Both the position numbers and the translations under genes were made by a program. From contig JAGHUY010000239.1 of the NCBI GenBank assembly GCA_018064545.1, forward strand, positions 1 to 7,096: 7,096 nt of DNA, written 5' to 3'. Positions 4,771 to 7,096 of this stretch are shown piece after piece (the stretch's first letter is position 1; each line of letters opens with the position of its first letter). The notes beneath the pieces are model-generated. The model had not been told where the DNA came from, did no database searches, and saw only the letters and a list, made by a program, of their open reading frames with translations. The stretch is from Candidatus Apopatosoma intestinale. Lineage in GTDB: Bacteria > Bacillota > Clostridia > Oscillospirales > CAG-272.

Positions 4771-6987
4771 TTAATCGGTGCCGTTCATATCCCGCATCTC
4801 GATCGTGACGACGCTTCCGATGTCCAGAACCGTTCCGGCGGGAACGGACTGCGAGAGAACGGTGGTGCCCAGCCCTCCCGCGCCGGTCAGACGCACGTTG
4901 AAGCCGGCCGCGATGAGAGCCTCATTGGCGCTTTGCGCGGTCATGCCGACCACACGGGGCACCGCGGCGGTGCGGGGACTTTCGCCGGACTCGGTGTAGA
5001 GAAGCACTTTCCCGCTCTTCGCGGTGACGGTACTGCCCGCCACGGGTACCTGCGTCAGCACGCTCGAACCGGAGCCGATGACCTCATAGGAAAGGCCGAG
5101 GGCTTTTAAACGGCTTGCGGCATAGTCGAGAGACGAGCCGCGGAAGTTTTCGATTTCGACGGGTTTTTCGTCGGATACGTCGGGTTCGATGCCGAGATAC
5201 GGCAGAACCTCGGAGAGAATCTTCGAGACATAAGGGGCGGCGACGGTACTGCCGTAGATCGAGCCGATCGTCGGTTCATCGACGAGGATCAGACAGATGA
5301 CCTGCGGATCGTCGGCCGGGGCAAAAGCGACGGTGGAGGCGATACGCCCGCTTCCCGTGCCTTTTTCGGAAGTGCCGGTCTTGGCGGCGACGCGGTAGCC
5401 GTAGACTTTGGCGTTTTTGGCACCGCCGTCTCCGGACACGCCGTCGGCAAGGATCGTGCTGATCGTGCGGGCGGTCTCCGCGGAGATGACCTGACGGCGG
5501 ATGACCGGCTCATAGGATGCGATCGTATGACCGTCGGCATCGCGCACCTCGGAGACGAGATACGGGGTGACGAGGTTGCCGCCGTTGGCGACTGCCGCGA
5601 CCGCCGTGATCTGAGAGAGTGCTGTGACGTTGAACCGCTGACCGAACGAATAGACGGCGAGATCGACGCTGGTGAGTGACGACGCGTAGATCGACGAGGC
5701 CTCGCCCGGCAGATCGATGCCGGTCTTTTCGGCCAGCCCGAACGATTTGAAGTAAGAGAGAAAACGGTCGGTCCCGATGCGCTCGGCGAGCATCATCATG
5801 GCCGGGTTGCAGGACTGTTGGAGCGCCTCGGCAAAGGAGAGCGACCCGTGTCCCGTCCGTTTATGACAGTGAATGAGACCCGACCAGCCCTCCACACGGT
5901 GATAACCGGGGCAGTAGAAGCGGTCGGCGAGGGTGGCGACGCCCTCTTCGATGGCCATGGACGTGGTGAAGACTTTGGCGGTCGAACCGGGTTCATACGT
6001 CTCGGTGACGGCCTTGTTGTTCCACGTTTTTAAGAGAATGGCGGAAAGCCCGCTCTGATAATCCGTCGTGCCGACGCCGTAGCGGGAGGCGAGCGAATCG
6101 ACTTCGTTCTGATAGTATGCCACGACGGAGTAGGGGGCATTCAGATCAAAGGCGGGATAGGTCGCCATCGCATAGACCGCGCCGGTCTGCGGGTTCATGA
6201 CGATGCCGGCGGCACGGGACTTGGCACCCGATTCCACCGCCGCCTGTTCCAGATATTTTTCGAGATAACTCTGAATCTTTACGTCGAGCGTCGTGACCAG
6301 CGACGAACCGTCCTTGGCATCCACGTACTGCTCGTACTGGTAGGGCATATCGGAGCCCTTGCCGTTCTGCGCGGAGACGATCTTGCCGGGTGTGCCGGCG
6401 AGCACGTCGTCGTACTGATATTCCAGCCCGTACAGGCCGCCGTCCGTTCCGCAGAAACCGATGACGTGCGACGCAAGCGTGCCGTAGGGGTAGAGCCGCG
6501 ACGCGGTCTCGACCAGATGAACGCAATGGGCAAGGTCGTGTTCGAGGATAAAGGCGCGGACTTTGTCCGCCGTCTCTTTTTCCACGTTCTTTTTGATCGT
6601 CTCGTCCTTGCGGTTGACTTTCTTCGCTTTTTTGAGAATCTCGTCATGATCGACCCCGAGAATCTCCGAAAGACCCCGCGCCACCACCTCGCGCTCTTCT
6701 TCCTCCATATCAAAGGGGGAGATGAAGACCCGCTCGGTCGTATAATTCCCGGCGATCACCGTACCGTTCCGGTCATAGATGACGCCGCGGTTCGCGGTCA
6801 GCGGAATTTCATACACCATCTGCTCGATGACGAGCGACTGATAATGCTCGTTTTGCAGGATTTGCAGGTAAAAGAGGCGACCGGCGAGCAGAGCCGCCGC
6901 AAACGTCGCCACCGAGACGACGGCGAGCGAACGGACACGCATGGTCCGACTGGCACGCCCAAGCAGAGACAGTGGTTTTTCCCGCAC
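4771..6987 (-). CDS. spoVD: Class B penicillin-binding protein (SpoVD/FtsI type) with two PASTA domains
   Basis: Membrane-anchored D,D-transpeptidase that cross-links peptidoglycan outside the membrane, working with a SEDS glycosyltransferase such as the FtsW here. Numbering from the GTG at 6987 (738 residues): short basic cytoplasmic tail; one membrane anchor at about 20-41; the class B dimerisation-domain motif RGVIYDRNG at 67-75; then the transpeptidase domain with the catalytic motif STAK at 335-338, SCN at 392-394 and KTG at 536-538. Two PASTA domains follow at about 607-665 and 674-732. Bacillus subtilis SpoVD has one PASTA domain and PBP2B has two, so domain count leans to PBP2B while cluster position fits either; the symbol is a best guess. 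GTG is chosen because AAAGGAG lies 8 bases upstream. An in-frame ATG at 7062 would add 25 residues unlike PBP N-termini and has no ribosome binding site. The frame is open to the window edge. All active-site motifs are intact. Confidence 0.93.
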   Translation of the reverse strand: MREKPLSLLGRASRTMRVRSLAVVSVATFAAALLAGRLFYLQILQNEHYQSLVIEQMVYEIPLTANRGVIYDRNGTVIAGNYTTERVFISPFDMEEEEREVVARGLSEILGVDHDEILKKAKKVNRKDETIKKNVEKETADKVRAFILEHDLAHCVHLVETASRLYPYGTLASHVIGFCGTDGGLYGLEYQYDDVLAGTPGKIVSAQNGKGSDMPYQYEQYVDAKDGSSLVTTLDVKIQSYLEKYLEQAAVESGAKSRAAGIVMNPQTGAVYAMATYPAFDLNAPYSVVAYYQNEVDSLASRYGVGTTDYQSGLSAILLKTWNNKAVTETYEPGSTAKVFTTSMAIEEGVATLADRFYCPGYHRVEGWSGLIHCHKRTGHGSLSFAEALQQSCNPAMMMLAERIGTDRFLSYFKSFGLAEKTGIDLPGEASSIYASSLTSVDLAVYSFGQRFNVTALSQITAVAAVANGGNLVTPYLVSEVRDADGHTIASYEPVIRRQVISAETARTISTILADGVSGDGGAKNAKVYGYRVAAKTGTSEKGTGSGRIASTVAFAPADDPQVICLILVDEPTIGSIYGSTVAAPYVSKILSEVLPYLGIEPDVSDEKPVEIENFRGSSLDYAASRLKALGLSYEVIGSGSSVLTQVPVAGSTVTAKSGKVLLYTESGESPRTAAVPRVVGMTAQSANEALIAAGFNVRLTGAGGLGTTVLSQSVPAGTVLDIGSVVTIEMRDMNGTD

Positions 6988-6995
6988 GGCTTTCT

Positions 6996-7002
6996 CTCCT
7001 TT
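6996..7002 (-). promoter_or_regulatory. Ribosome binding site for the PBP GTG start
   Basis: AAAGGAG on the minus strand, 8 bases before the GTG at 6987. It is the best Shine-Dalgarno match in the window and decides the start against the upstream ATGs at 7062 and 7059. Confidence 0.75.
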
Positions 7003-7065
7003 CCTCTGTATACAAGAAGAAGCAGAGTACGAAACGCGGTCATTTTCCTCTGCTCCCATCATCCA

Positions 7066-7094
7066 ATTATATGACTCGTTCCCCGATTTATGAC
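7066..7094 (-). promoter_or_regulatory. Candidate promoter for the PBP-mur operon, possibly sporulation sigma-E type
   Basis: On the minus strand CATATAAT (7073-7066) contains a perfect sigma-A -10 hexamer TATAAT and also matches the B. subtilis sigma-E -10 consensus (CATACAHT) at 7 of 8 positions. Thirteen bases upstream is GTCATAAA (7094-7087), which resembles the sigma-E -35 element (KMATATT, 5 of 7). No good sigma-A -35 (TTGACA) lies at 16-18 bases. Transcription from here would start near 7059 and give a leader of about 70 bases ending in the strong ribosome binding site, agreeing with the GTG start. The B. subtilis spoVD gene is known to be sigma-E dependent. The window edge cuts off further context, and short motifs like these arise by chance. 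Confidence 0.35.
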
Positions 7095-7096
7095 TA

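Noticed and set aside
6798..7043. 81-codon minus-strand frame, considered as a small FtsL-like gene
   Set aside because: It overlaps the PBP coding sequence, lacks a convincing membrane segment and coiled coil, and has a ribosome binding site too close to its ATG.

Overview
The window is a piece of a dcw-type (division and cell wall) cluster, with every gene on the minus strand. Read in the direction of transcription, from high to low coordinates, the order is: a class B penicillin-binding protein of the SpoVD/FtsI type, murE, murF, mraY and the first 269 codons of an ftsW/spoVE-type SEDS glycosyltransferase that runs off the left edge. The gene order, the two C-terminal PASTA domains on the PBP, a MurE with the DNPR motif of meso-diaminopimelate-adding enzymes, and clear AGGAG-type ribosome binding sites all suggest a Bacillota bacterium, most likely a fairly GC-rich member of the Clostridia. 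Species cannot be judged from this window.

Layout. 6988-7096 is the leader of the PBP gene; it holds a candidate promoter and a strong ribosome binding site. 4771-6987 is the PBP. 4732-4770 is a short spacer. 3532-4686 (or to 4731) is murE, and murF (2142-3530) follows it after one base. 1830-2141 is a 312-base gap full of short repeats and hairpins. 852-1829 is mraY. After a 43-base gap, ftsW occupies 808-1.

Together the genes build and polymerise peptidoglycan. MurE adds the third stem-peptide residue and MurF adds D-Ala-D-Ala in the cytoplasm. MraY moves phospho-MurNAc-pentapeptide onto undecaprenyl phosphate to make lipid I. FtsW polymerises lipid II, and its partner class B PBP cross-links the strands.

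Three things stand out. (1) MurE lacks the whole N-terminal UDP-binding domain: its P-loop lies only 12-27 residues from the start, and the PBP stop codon immediately upstream leaves no room for the domain. (2) The murF-mraY gap, in an otherwise compact operon, carries a heptanucleotide tandem array with a 35-bp higher-order period, a perfect 11-bp GC hairpin, and a 21-23-bp-spaced array of GATTTCA motifs. These look like dispersed genomic repeats that have settled inside an essential operon. (3) murD is absent from its usual place between mraY and ftsW. I saw no RNA genes, CRISPR arrays, transposase genes or convincing terminators.
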